The position numbers and the translations under genes are program-made. Below, one piece after another: positions 11,462 to 20,722 of a DNA stretch of 64,000 nucleotides. The DNA lies in assembly GCA_021234155.1 (NCBI GenBank), contig JAJEKV010000011.1:20166677-20230676 (forward strand), given 5' to 3'. The stretch comes from Isoetes taiwanensis (lineage: Eukaryota; Streptophyta; Lycopodiopsida; Isoetales; Isoetaceae). Positions within the stretch are counted from its first letter, which is position 1; each line of letters begins with the position of its first letter. The notes beneath the pieces were generated by a model. It saw only the letters and a list, made by a program, of their open reading frames with translations. It was not told the DNA's origin and did no database searches.

Positions 11462-11560
11462 AGGCATGAGTCTTGAAGGGATTATGGGAAATAACCCTCG
11501 AGGCCGGAGGCCGAGAGGGTTATTTCCCATGATCCCTGAAAGGGAGGGTTGACCTCCCTT
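11462..11560. repeat. Foldback element, copy A
   Basis: GGGAAATAACCCTCGAGGCC is followed by GGA and then the complement GGCCGAGAGGGTTATTTCCC. To the right lies GGGAGGGTTGACCTCCC. The same core and right end recur at 53305-53406, where both terminal arms are preserved. Here the left terminal arm is degenerate. Confidence 0.65.
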
Positions 11561-11685
11561 AAACCCCCTGCCTGTCCGAGCAGGTAGCACTGTAAGATCC
11601 CACTGAATCTATCCTCTTCAATTCCAATCTTTATAAAATGAGATAAAACGGTTTCTTCAAATACTTATGCAAAACCTCGGAAGTT

Positions 11686-12138
11686 CTATTGATCACAAAA
11701 TCCTTCTCTTCTTCCACAAAATCCTTCTCTTCTTCTGTTGGGCGATCTGCTACCTTGAATCAGAGTTTTATGCATGAAACAGAGTCGGGCACAATTTTTT
11801 TCTGGATCAATCCGGCCAAAATCTTCCTTCCAAATGCGCCCCTTTTCCAAGAAGAACCTTCGAACTTTCTCCTCTCGCCTAAAAAAAAAGGACATCCGGC
11901 CGCTATCCGGCCAAGGATCCCATAAATTATTCTTTTTGGATCCGCACCGAGCTTGAATCATATGGCTCGCCGAAAATCTATCCGGGCCGCAGGATTTTCC
12001 TGCTTGAATGCATTGCATGGTCCCCGCAAATGAAAACATATCAACTAGCTCCTCTTCCTGGCAGATTTGAGCAGAAATCTGATGGCTGAAGGAAGCTGAA
12101 CTGCCCGCCATAAGCTGAAAAACAGAGCAAGGGAGCAA
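11686..12138 (-). CDS. Unrecognised 150-codon ORF
   Basis: The frame is open on the minus strand from 12138, with a more likely start at the MAGSSAS Met. It contains no domain I recognise and ends in an imperfect repeat (RREGFCGRREGFCDQ). Its upstream side is the repeat module at 12145-12345 that recurs near 54215, so it may lie next to a shared promoter-like sequence. Could be spurious. Confidence 0.2.
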   Translation of the reverse strand: MLPCSVFQLMAGSSASFSHQISAQICQEEELVDMFSFAGTMQCIQAGKSCGPDRFSASHMIQARCGSKKNNLWDPWPDSGRMSFFFRREEKVRRFFLEKGRIWKEDFGRIDPEKNCARLCFMHKTLIQGSRSPNRRREGFCGRREGFCDQ

Positions 12139-12144
12139 CGATTT

Positions 12145-12345
12145 CTATTACAGACTGATAATCTCTGGAATATTCTCTCAAAAAGCATATCCGTGAGATT
12201 ATTAGCAATAATCTTTGGCATATTCCTTAAAAAAGCATATTCCAGTCATTATGCAATATAACCCTTCGTTCATCCGACGGTGGGCAACGGTGAGATTTGG
12301 TTAACCTGCGAGGACAGGGGTTTAAGGAGCAAGTACACCGTCAGT
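12145..12345. repeat. Dispersed module with GAATATTCT...CATATTC, copy A
   Basis: About 180 bp is similar to 54215-54390. Both contain two tandem GAATATTCT-AAAAAGCATATTC units, a GCAATATAACC/GTGATATAACC block, a GACGGT...ACGGT block and an AACCTGC end. Each copy lies some 0.6-0.9 kb to the right of a foldback element, so the two loci may be copies of one larger repeat. Confidence 0.6.
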
Positions 12346-13470
12346 AGCTCGTGCGTATAGTACTCAGTCTGCCCCCTAGTGTAGGCTAAAGGTTTTCATG
12401 TGGCCCCCCCTAGTTATAGCTCCAGTTCTAACATTATGGTCGACCCCCTTTAACCAACCCCACCCATGTTGTAAAAACGTTTGCCCAACATATTTGCTAC
12501 ATATTAAAATTTTCCCCCTTGATGACCTTTCCGTAAGATCTCTTAGGGGGATATGAGGCAAAGTTGGCAAACAGGCTACCACACATTAAACAAGTACCCC
12601 CAAGGCATAAAACCATCTTGAGGGTGTGCGGCAACATGGGAAAAAGGTTGGTCCCTTTGTGCTTTTTGGCCCCCTAGTGGTCCTAGATGTTTGTGCATGA
12701 CATATATGGCAAATCAGGCTAGGTTTCCAGCGTAGTATAGCATGGTCTTCTCTAGCTAGGTTTTTCCTTTACTTCCTTTGTCTCGATCCCCTTTCCCCAT
12801 GGAGCATTCTTGATGTCTTCCCTAGTTCGGTTTCCGCTTTCTCTTACTAACCTCGTGGTTTGTTTGTTTTTGCTAGCCTTCCTTTTTTCCTAGTTAGGTT
12901 TCCTCATCCCTTCCCTAGTTAGGTTTCATTAGAGGAAAAAAAAAAAAATTTGCACGGCATGTCTTTTTGCTTCTGCATAGCATATCTTTTGGCTTGCATT
13001 TTTTTTTTCCTTTCTTTCTTCTTGCTTTTTTTTTTTTTTGTTGGGGGCTTCCTTTGGCCTGTGGGTCACCCTCCCTTGGTCCTCTTTTCCCTCCCCCTAG
13101 ATCTGGGCCTACCTCTTTTTTTGCATAGCTAGTCCCCCTCTCTTAAGTTGGGGGGTCTTGGGGGGGGGCTTGTTTTGCCCTCTGCTTAGGTACATCGTCA
13201 AAGGTGGTTCCACTGAGGAGGTTGCTTTTGTTTCCCTCTGGATTGGGGTACAAAAAAAAAAAAATAAAAAAAAAAAAATGAAAAAATGGAAATGGAAAAT
13301 ATGGAAAATGAAATGTTTCTTGCTTTGTGTTTGAAAGAAGAGGCGGAGTTGTAGTGTGCGCCCATGGCCCCCACTAGGGAGAAGAGAAAAAAGTCGCATA
13401 GTGGTTCCATGGCTCTTAGGGTCTTGAAGTGTCTCCCCTCCTACCCAAATCATCATCCCCCCTTCCCCTT
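12346..13470. other. Low-complexity CT-rich stretch, possible LTR remnant
   Basis: The sequence holds repeated CCCTAGTTAGGTTT-like phrases (12720-12935), T runs and a poly(A)-rich patch near 13253-13290. No coding region is supported. It lies 3' of the minus-strand gag remnant, so it may be the tail or LTR of that element. Confidence 0.35.
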
Positions 13471-13473
13471 AGG

Positions 13474-15208
13474 CTAGTGGGCCGAGAATGGTAAGAATGG
13501 GATAGCCTCTCTTCTAGTGTTGGGGTGAAAAGAAGTCCTAGGTATGGTGGGATCCCATTCCGTAAAGGAAGCCTTGCTTGATCTTGTGCTTGATCTTTTG
13601 GTTGTGCCGATGGTTGATGGTTGTGTTTCCTCTCTCTGAGTTTGGTTTTGATTTTGGGCGGGGGGTTTGGGTGGGTTGGTGTATAGGGTGGTTGTGCATT
13701 CATTCTTTTTCATGTTAGGCCCTTCCCCCCTCTCCCTTCCCCTCCCCCTTTTTGGCTTTCTGATGGTGTCATGGTGGTGACCTTGTGGCATTGATCCGAT
13801 CTTGTAGTACCCTTTTCCCACACTCACCTTGGAATTTTTAAGCAAAACATCAACCTCATCAAGGTCTTGATCTTTCTTACCATATTTTTGCTGAGGGGGT
13901 GGGGCTATGATTTGAGCAGGTGATTCCACTACAGGTGGTGAAGACCTGGCAGTAGAATGCCTACTTGGTTCAGCATGTACATGAGCTTCATTCATGCTTC
14001 TAGTTTGCACCACCATGACTTCTTCAGATTTAGGAGCTTCTGTAGCTTGAATAAATCTTATAGAGGTGCTTGGTTCAACAAATCTCACAGGAGGTTTAGG
14101 CTCTGATCTCTTTTCTTTTTCCTGCTTAGCAAAATATTCCTTAACAGCACACCTAGCATCAGTATGGCCATCTTCTTTACAAAAAGAACAAACATGACAT
14201 TCCTTTCCAAAGTGGCCTTTTCTATTACATTTGGGACACACTTGCCAATAGCAAATTTCTGATGGATGAGAATTCCTATTGCAATGAATACATTCAGGGT
14301 AAGTTTTACCTGTTATTGCAGCCTTGAGTTCCACCAATTGTTTGGTTATTTCTGCTAAAGATTCAGTAACCTTAGATAGATCTGACTTCACCTCTGCAAC
14401 TTGAGAATTTGCTTCCTCCTCTTTAGATTTCTTCTTTTCTTTCTGTATGGCATAAACTGGAATAGAAGGGTGATGATCATAATGTGCATCAGTAGCATCA
14501 GGGTAAAACGGGTCATGGCTATGGTGAGGAACATGGTGCTTGTCAGACAAAGTAGAGAGCATCTGAGTTAAGTCAGTAGTTTTGGCAAAAACTTTGTATA
14601 TAGAATCAAATCCTTCAAAGCTTTGGATCTTGAGCAACGTCCTTTGGATATCCGGGTCTTCTTTCCGCACCATTAATAAAAGCAAGAACTAAAAAACAGA
14701 GTTGGGATGGTGACTTGTGCTCTTTGACACCGCTCATAAATGTACTAAACCTCTCCTTGTAATTGATTCACACTTTCTCCCCGCATGTATAGAGAAACCT
14801 TGCAACTCATTAACCAAATCTTTTGGAGCAGCTAACTTACCAAATCTATCCAGAAACTTCTTGACAAGTTCGTCCCATGAAGTGATACCCATTAGCTTTT
14901 CATAAGTTAACCAAGCACCAGCTTCACTTTCTTCTTTGAAACATTTTTCAAATTCTGAGAGCTTGCAGCCCTTCTTGAAGCCATAATCCCTGTAATAATC
15001 CTCAAATATTCTCAAAAAGTTGTTAGCATTCATACTGGAATCAAAAGTAGGCAAAGGAACAGGAACATTCAGCTCAAATTGGTATGGCATGTTTTGGAGA
15101 AGGCTAGTTGAGGAACTTGAATTCAATGGCCTTTCTCTACAATGATCTGATGCATCAATATCTTCTAATGGTTCTTGTTCTCACTGGAAATTTTTGCTTT
15201 GGAGCCAT
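13474..15208 (-). pseudogene. Retrotransposon gag with three CCHC knuckles
   Basis: A gag-like polyprotein fragment read on the minus strand. The probable start MAPKQKFP is at 15208. The first capsid-like part (15126-14734) has AWLTYEKLMGITSWDELVKKFLDRF. The second (14685-13474) has a helical region followed by three CX2CX4HX4C motifs: CIHCNRNSHPSEIC, CPKCNRKGHFGKEC and CSFCKEDGHTDARC. Such knuckles bind the genomic RNA. A frameshift near 14,700 and one near 15,180 break the frame. No protease, RT or integrase follows, so this is a truncated or non-autonomous element unrelated to the two chromoviruses. Confidence 0.75.
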
Positions 15209-15959
15209 GAGTTCTGAAATCCGTGAAGATCTCTTAGGACCTACAAGATGTTGACCCCAACCCGCTAGAGAGTCAAACACAAGAAGCCAACTTGAGTTTT
15301 TACTCAAGTTGGGGTTAGAACCTCCAGATCACTTAAGGTGATCAGTCTACACAAGAATTTCTCAAAGGAAAAGCTCAGTTACCAAGTATTCATACCTTTC
15401 CCAATTCTAGAATATGGAGCCCTTACTCAAACCGATGTAGCTCTCATAGGCAGATTGATTTCCAAGGTCAAATGATTGTGACTTGTACATAAAAGTTATA
15501 GGCAAGCAAGGGTGAAAACCTTGACCAAGTCTGAATTTTAATCTGCAAGATATTCGATCTCAAAGTTGGGTCAAATTTTGGTCAATATCAGTCAAAACTA
15601 CAAACAGATCTCAGAGTTTTGTAACTTGAGTTGCATATAGAATTTTGAAGAGATTCCAAAACTAAGGTGCAGTATAGGTCCCAAAGGTGAGGGGCATGCA
15701 ATCAAATCATAATTTGGATCACTAAAACTATTCTTTTTGGCACTGTTTTGTGAATATCAGTCTAAAATTGTATCAGACAGAATGCAAAAAATGGTAACTT
15801 GAGTTTGGAATGGATTTCTTTCGAAATTTTTATGCCCTGTCTCTCGAGAGCTGCAAGTGTTGGCTTGGCTCTCGTTTTGGGGGGTTCAGTCGGGTACGAA
15901 TCGTGTGTCGTCACGGTTCTCTAGCCGCCCACGGCACCTCTAGATCCTGGGAAGGGGAG

Positions 15960-16483
15960 ATGCAACCCTTCCTGCCTCATCGGACCAGGGAGATGCAACC
16001 TGGAGTAGTCCCGATGGGTGATGCCATGGGATTGCGTATCCGGAAGGCTAGAGTCCTGTCAGAGCCTGATCTAGCCCATCTGCAAAGTATGCACAGGAGG
16101 GGCGGATGGAGTGGTCAACCCTAGCCATTGTTCTATGCCAGCCCTCGCCATTGCCATGACTCGGTCTGCTCTATCTTGAGGCCTAGCAGGAGCTCTCATG
16201 TTTTATGGTTCGTGATTATCATCTTTGCCTTGGTTTATGTGTGATGCACTACCCTTCGAGGTAGTATTTGTATATGTTGATGCTAGTTCTGACGTGTTAT
16301 CGCTTCCGCTGTTATAGGAGCCCATAGGGGAAGGGCGCGCAAGACACCTTCGTGTTCCCTTCCCGCACTAAGAGTCACCTCAGAGTGCGGGTAGACGAAG
16401 GGCCCATGCGGTTGCTGAGCCGGATGGGGGATTTCCTGCCGAGTGTACGGCCGGGCGCCGTACGTTTAGCAGGGAGCGTCACA
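15960..16483 (+). repeat. Element 1 5' LTR (3' portion recognised)
   Basis: The stretch ends GCGTCACA directly before the PBS. It aligns with the sense strand of the element 2 LTR through GAGGGGCGGATGGAGTGG and the following CCATTGCCATGA block. The left limit is only the point where similarity becomes visible; the element 2 LTR is about 1.57 kb, so this one may be truncated or shorter. Confidence 0.7.
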
Positions 16484-16484
16484 A

Positions 16485-16496
16485 TGGTATCAGAGC
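16485..16496 (+). promoter_or_regulatory. Primer-binding site (initiator tRNA-Met)
   Basis: TGGTATCAGAGC lies one base after the LTR end and matches the standard plant retrotransposon PBS complementary to the 3' end of tRNA-iMet. The sequence after it (GATGTTCTTGG) is also found after the PBS of element 2. Confidence 0.93.
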
Positions 16497-16960
16497 GATG
16501 TTCTTGGTTGACCAAGAACTAGCACTGACCATAACCATGAAGTAGTCTAACAGGCCTATAGGGGTGTGAAATAAACATTTCCACCATTGAACCGCGAAAA
16601 TGGGGGAAAAAATTTTCTCCTAGGTAGTGGGTCAGGAATTAGGCTAAGTGTTAGACGAAGATTTGAGTGAGTCAAACGAACCTTCTAGTAAAATTGGAGT
16701 GAAAATTATGCATCTGCATCAAATTTCACCCAAAATGGGTCGAAGAATCATGCCAATCGGAGACCCAGGTGAAAAATGGCGCAAATTCATAAATTGCACT
16801 TCGAACCATTAGGAAAATTCGAAAATTTAAGGATAATATCAATTAATATGGGTTAATATATACATTAATAGATAAATAATTATTAAATATCTTGTAATTA
16901 ATAAGGGGGGCTAATAAATGGGGGTAATTATGGTAGGAGAATATTCCCAGGGACCCTCCT

Positions 16961-16971
16961 TTTTAAATATC
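16961..16971 (+). promoter_or_regulatory. TATA-like box upstream of the H3 ORF
   Basis: TTTTAAATATC lies about 90 bp before the H3 ATG and is followed by a CT-rich leader (CTCTCTCC, CTCTCTCTTG) of the kind common in plant 5' UTRs. The equivalent site in element 2 is a perfect CTATAAATAGA. Functional promoter activity is inferred. Confidence 0.4.
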
Positions 16972-17056
16972 TGACACCTCATTTTCTCTCTCCAACCCTT
17001 CACCTCCAACTCTCTCTTGCTCAGCCCTTCGTCACCCATTTTCTGAACCATAAGAT

Positions 17057-18158
17057 ATGGCACGCACCAAGCAAACCTACAGGAAGCCTGGAACAAGACC
17101 TACCCTCTCCATGGCGCAGGCAGCAGGGCGACATGTGAAGAAGATCCCGGAGCACCTCCGACCCAAGAAGGGGGAAGAGGAGCTTCCCCCCAGCAGCAGC
17201 AGCAGTGGCGATACTTATCACGATGCCGAGGAGAGCCCCAGCAGCAGCTCGTCATCGGGAGGCACACAGAGAACAGATGAGAGTCACCACTTCGGGGCCT
17301 CAGACACCGAGGTGGAAGAACAGGTTGAAGAACAGGTGGAAGAGCAGCACCACCACCAAACCGAGGAAGCGGGCCCTTCGGTGCCCAAGAAGAAGGGTAA
17401 GGAAAAGGTCGCGGAGTGGCCGGAGGAGAGGGCCGCCAGGAAGAAGAGGGAGCGGGAAAGGGAGCTCAGGCAGCAAGAGCGGAGGACAAAGAGAAGAAAC
17501 GACCGACCTCGCCAGTCCGTCGTTATTGAAGAGCCCCGGCGGGAGGAGGAAGTGCAAGAGGAGGGTAGAAGAGGAGGAGGAGCCGCAGCAGGACACCGAT
17601 GCGAGACCACCATACCCTAAGTGGCCGGAGCCACCTAAGGTGGTGAAGAAGCAAAAGGTAGGGGAGCGGGCATTCGCGCTCCGACAGGACCAAGAGTTTA
17701 AGCGGAAGGTGGTGGCATACAAGGAGTACCTCCGTCGTTGGACGAGGTACAATGATTGGTACTGCCGCCAGGAGGTGCAGCGCGTTGTGCAGGGCGGCAG
17801 GCCGAAGAAGAACCAGCCCAAGCCACCCCCACCTAGACCGGAAAAACCCAAGAGGGTTCACCACGGGCCGAACAGCACGTACGCCCGGGTGTTTAGGGAG
17901 ATAAGGCACTTCCAGATGTGCACGAATCTCCTGATAAGGAAGGCGCCCTTCGAGCGCCTCCTTAGGGAAGTAATGCAGAAGTTCCGGACCGATTATAGGG
18001 TTATCCCTCTAATGACCCGGGCCCTGCAAGAGGCTTCCGAAGCAGAGCTGGTCCAGCTCTTCGAGGAGGGAAACCTCTGCGCTATCCATGCTAAGCGGGT
18101 AACCCTTATGCCCAAGGATATTCACTTAGCACGGAGGATCCGCAGGGAGAGGCCCTAG
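17057..18158 (+). CDS. Retrotransposon-encoded histone H3 with long tail insert
   Basis: Histone H3 pairs with H4 in the nucleosome. This protein starts [12 protein letters not shown], keeping H3 positions 1-6 and R8/K9. A Ser-rich, then acidic (VEEQVEEQ), then Lys/Arg/Glu-rich insert of over 200 residues follows. A linker with W-TRYNDWY and GGRP lies at about 17690-17805. From 17877 comes a complete H3 fold: [51 protein letters not shown], ending RERP. By hand, about two thirds of the last 87 residues match canonical plant H3, and loop 1 has normal H3 length. The N-terminal frame (17057-17620) and C-terminal frame (open from 17205) need a +1 shift near 17560. ATG 17057 was chosen because it gives the H3 start. 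Confidence 0.92.
17877..18158 (+). other. Histone-fold domain of the element 1 H3
   Basis: Ninety-three codons cover the alpha-N helix, alpha 1, loop 1, alpha 2, loop 2 and alpha 3 of H3 without gaps. The hallmark [10 protein letters not shown] block is intact, including the single core Cys and the His used at the H3-H3 interface. Diverged spots are loop 1/early alpha 2 (RVIPLMTR) and the surface of alpha 1. Confidence 0.95.
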
Positions 18159-18398
18159 ACCTCAAAATTTGTAAATTTTGTAGAAGAATTAAAATTTTCA
18201 TGTAACTATGTTTCTCATTAATATAAAAGTTATTTTCCCTCTGTAAATTAGAAAAATGTTGTATGCTTGAAATGTAGGAAATAGAACCCAATTGTGGTAG
18301 AATTCTTCATAGCATGTCTAGAAACAACCTAGAAATCATGACTACAACAAAATTTTGGCAAAAAAATCATCAAAAATGCAAAAAAAATTGGGCCAGTC

Positions 18399-18664
18399 GG
18401 GTGAGACCGCGCCAATGGCCTCTGCGTCCGCGACGCGGGCGCGTTTCGCGCGGATTCACCCGCCTACCCCCAAAAACATGCTTTTTGGTGTCAGTTTTGC
18501 TCAAAATAAGTTGCTAGTTAGGTTAAAATCGGCCCAATTAGCCATATTAGCATCTTCAAATTTTCTAAATTGACCAAAAATTGGCCCAAAACAGGCCAAC
18601 CGGGTGAGACCGCGCCAAATGCGTCTGCGTCCGCGACGCGGAGGCCATCCGCGCGGATTCACCC
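18399..18664 (+). repeat. Two direct copies of a GC-rich foldback, between H3 and ORF X
   Basis: GGGTGAGACCGCGCC...GCGCGGATTCACCC occurs at about 18399-18461 and again at about 18602-18664. Each copy can fold on itself and contains GTCCGCGACGCG. They are islands of CpG in AT-rich DNA, about 200 bp apart. They could be an insulator, enhancer or RNA structure. Confidence 0.8.
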
Positions 18665-18847
18665 GGGTCAAGCCATCTTTGAGCCAAATTAGCCAAATTT
18701 GATCCAACAAATTGCCATGTAGTGTTTCTTGCTTTGTTTTGCGTAAGTTTGCACTTCATGGTAGTTCATTTGGACACCCAGAACCATAGAACCAAGGTCG
18801 TCTTAGGTAAGCACCTTTTTGCACGAACCCCGAGGTCACCCATAGTC

Positions 18848-18855
18848 TATAAAAA
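18848..18855 (+). promoter_or_regulatory. TATA box upstream of ORF X
   Basis: TATAAAAA in GTCTATAAAAATAGG lies about 120 bp before an ATG at 18968 and 150 bp before the in-frame ATG at 19000. Element 2 has CTATAAATAGA about 115 bp before its ORF X ATG. Confidence 0.6.
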
Positions 18856-18999
18856 TAGGTCTCATTTGCCATTTTTCATTCTACTGAATCGCTCCCAAAT
18901 TTTAGGCGATTTTTCTCGATCCTCCACCGATCTTTGCAAGCCATTTTCTACACCCTTTCCTCGCTCAATGGCGCCCAAAGAACTTTGAGAGATGGTACA

Positions 19000-20496
19000 A
19001 TGCTGCCACCATATCCATCGCCTTCCAAAGATCAAGCCTTCTCTGTGTTTGATCACTTGTTTGATCTTCATGCAACCTTGACTAGAACACCCTACTACAC
19101 AGACATTATGTGCCAATATGACCAGCAGGTCCTGCCTTGGGATGTTAGACTGCCTCCTAGGGGAGGGAATTGGGTTTCCCTTGAGACACTTACCCAAGCC
19201 TTAGGTCGAGAGTTGGCAGGATCCAAAGGCAAGAAGCAGCTATGGGATAGGACTAGGACCATGCCCGATTACATGACCTGCAGACACAATAGGCATAGGT
19301 ACCTTTCGTCCCAGACAGCCCTTGCCCTTTTCATGCACTATAAGTCAATCAACAAAGTAGGGGAACCCTCTGTTCAGCCCTTAGACTTAGCGCCACTTGA
19401 TACCCGTAGGGCCCAGGATCAAATCCTGAATATAGAGTCCTCCGCCTATGAATACCATGGCACGACGTTAGGGGCACCATCTCTGCAGATCCATGAAGAC
19501 TACGAGCAGCTAGGGGAGCAAAACCCAGAATGGGAGAGCATGGAGGCAACAAGGATGCAGAGGTACATGTCGAGGCACGACGACGACATCAGAAGAGCTA
19601 CTGACCCACCAGTCGGCATCACAGCTCTGTCGCCGATAGTCATCGACGGGGAGGAGTATATTTTTGCAAACGACATCCTCAACTTGTCTTATTGCCAGGA
19701 ACAGGGTCTTCGAATTGACGAGCTCTTAGGCATGATAGCACATGGGAAGAGCGCGGACTTCATCGACTACTCATACCAGGAGATTCCAAGGGAGCTGGCG
19801 GAGAGACACTCTTATGCGGGGGAGACAATGTCGGATATAGCAGCCTATCAGCAGATAAGGGAGATCTATCGTCAGCAGGAACCTATCATCTCAGAGGAGG
19901 AGTTCCAGCAGATACAGAGCACACTCTACAAACCAGGGAGGGGCCCAAGCTCAAGCCGACCAGTTCGAGCCAGGAGCATGAGGGAAGGGTCCAGCAGCAT
20001 CAACTTGGATAACGCAACCAGCATGTGGAGAGATCATGAAGATCTTATGGCAGTGGATGCCTACGGCGAGGCAGCTCAAAGGAAGGGCACTGGATCGCGA
20101 GGTACAGGAAAGGGCACGGCACTTCGCTACTACCTTCCAGCCCTCAGCCAAGGGCAAATGATGGTCTTCCACAAGGAGTTCAGCCCAAGGGGGGAAGAAT
20201 CCGTGGCACTTCTCATAGCACTCTCGGGCTTCGGGCAGCATTCGAAGATATACGCCCATGCCGATCACATCATTCTTTTCAACAGGGCAGTCGCGCTCCA
20301 TTGCCTCGACTTTGCGAGAGGGCACCTTAGGGATGCAACACTCTCAGTGGTAGCAGCAACAGCACCAGAACTTCCGGAACCGGAGATGGCTCGAGCACTT
20401 GAAGGAAGATCGACGAGGAACATCTTGCGCAACCTCGGCAAAGGCCTCCGATTCAGGGATGTCAAGAACTTCTTCAGGCTTTCGGGAGGCCATTGA
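19000..20496 (+). CDS. ORF X, conserved retrotransposon protein of unknown role
   Basis: An intact frame of about 498 codons from the first in-frame ATG (19000); the frame is open further left to about 18934. An out-of-frame ATG at 18968 (MAPKEL, then stop) has the better context, so a 1-base indel may hide the true start. No domain is recognised. Landmarks are YRQQEPIISEEEFQQIQ, a basic low-complexity patch (KGTGSRGTGKG), and LIALSGFGQHSKIYAHADHI near the C-terminus. Element 2 encodes a diverged homologue at 40307-41764 with matching blocks. It lies between the H3 gene and gag, with its own TATA and an AATAAAG signal downstream. It might be an extra structural, regulatory or envelope-like protein; no signal peptide or membrane segment is evident. 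Confidence 0.85.
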   Translation: MLPPYPSPSKDQAFSVFDHLFDLHATLTRTPYYTDIMCQYDQQVLPWDVRLPPRGGNWVSLETLTQALGRELAGSKGKKQLWDRTRTMPDYMTCRHNRHRYLSSQTALALFMHYKSINKVGEPSVQPLDLAPLDTRRAQDQILNIESSAYEYHGTTLGAPSLQIHEDYEQLGEQNPEWESMEATRMQRYMSRHDDDIRRATDPPVGITALSPIVIDGEEYIFANDILNLSYCQEQGLRIDELLGMIAHGKSADFIDYSYQEIPRELAERHSYAGETMSDIAAYQQIREIYRQQEPIISEEEFQQIQSTLYKPGRGPSSSRPVRARSMREGSSSINLDNATSMWRDHEDLMAVDAYGEAAQRKGTGSRGTGKGTALRYYLPALSQGQMMVFHKEFSPRGEESVALLIALSGFGQHSKIYAHADHIILFNRAVALHCLDFARGHLRDATLSVVAATAPELPEPEMARALEGRSTRNILRNLGKGLRFRDVKNFFRLSGGH

Positions 20497-20646
20497 ATAG
20501 TTGTAAAATTTTCTTAAGTCTCGTGCTAAACGTTTTCTTGTACCCATTGTGCTAAGACATATCTACTCTATCATGTAATCCTTATGTATTAATGGCTATT
20601 AGCTGTTTTATAAATGCAAGGCTTTGTATGATTTCTTTATAACTAA

Positions 20647-20653
20647 TAAAGAT
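20647..20653 (+). terminator. Poly(A)-type signal after ORF X
   Basis: AATAAAG lies about 150 bp after the ORF X stop in an AT-rich stretch. With the upstream TATA box it would make ORF X a self-contained transcription unit. This is inferred from motifs only. Confidence 0.35.
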
Positions 20654-20707
20654 AATTCAATTACAAGTAAGATTGATCAACATCTAACCTAAATAACATG
20701 TATTGAT

Positions 20708-20722
20708 GATCAATCCTTGCAG
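20708..20722 (+). promoter_or_regulatory. 3' splice-site-like sequence before gag
   Basis: TGATCAATCCTTGCAG is followed by a frame (AARNSSAG...) that is open straight into gag. The gag frame has no ATG until 20821. At the same place in element 2 the minus strand reads TTGTGTATGCAG at 40051-40040, followed by an alignable frame. Gag may therefore be made from a spliced RNA. Confidence 0.45.

Noticed and set aside
15810-16124. Plus-strand 104-codon ORF
   Set aside because: It lies inside the element 1 LTR and resembles the antisense of the element 2 LTR ORF; not a gene.
17284-17909. Minus-strand Ser/Leu-rich ORFs opposite the H3 gene
   Set aside because: They mirror the Glu/Lys/Arg-rich coding strand and have no domain.
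17877-18158. CENH3 (centromeric H3) as identity of the element 1 histone
   Set aside because: Loop 1 has canonical H3 length and the tail starts ARTKQT; CENH3 usually has a longer loop 1 and a divergent tail.
16900-18200. A host H3 gene or pseudogene inserted by chance in element 1
   Set aside because: Element 2 carries a homologous H3 plus the same non-histone linker at the same place inside LTRs and TSD.
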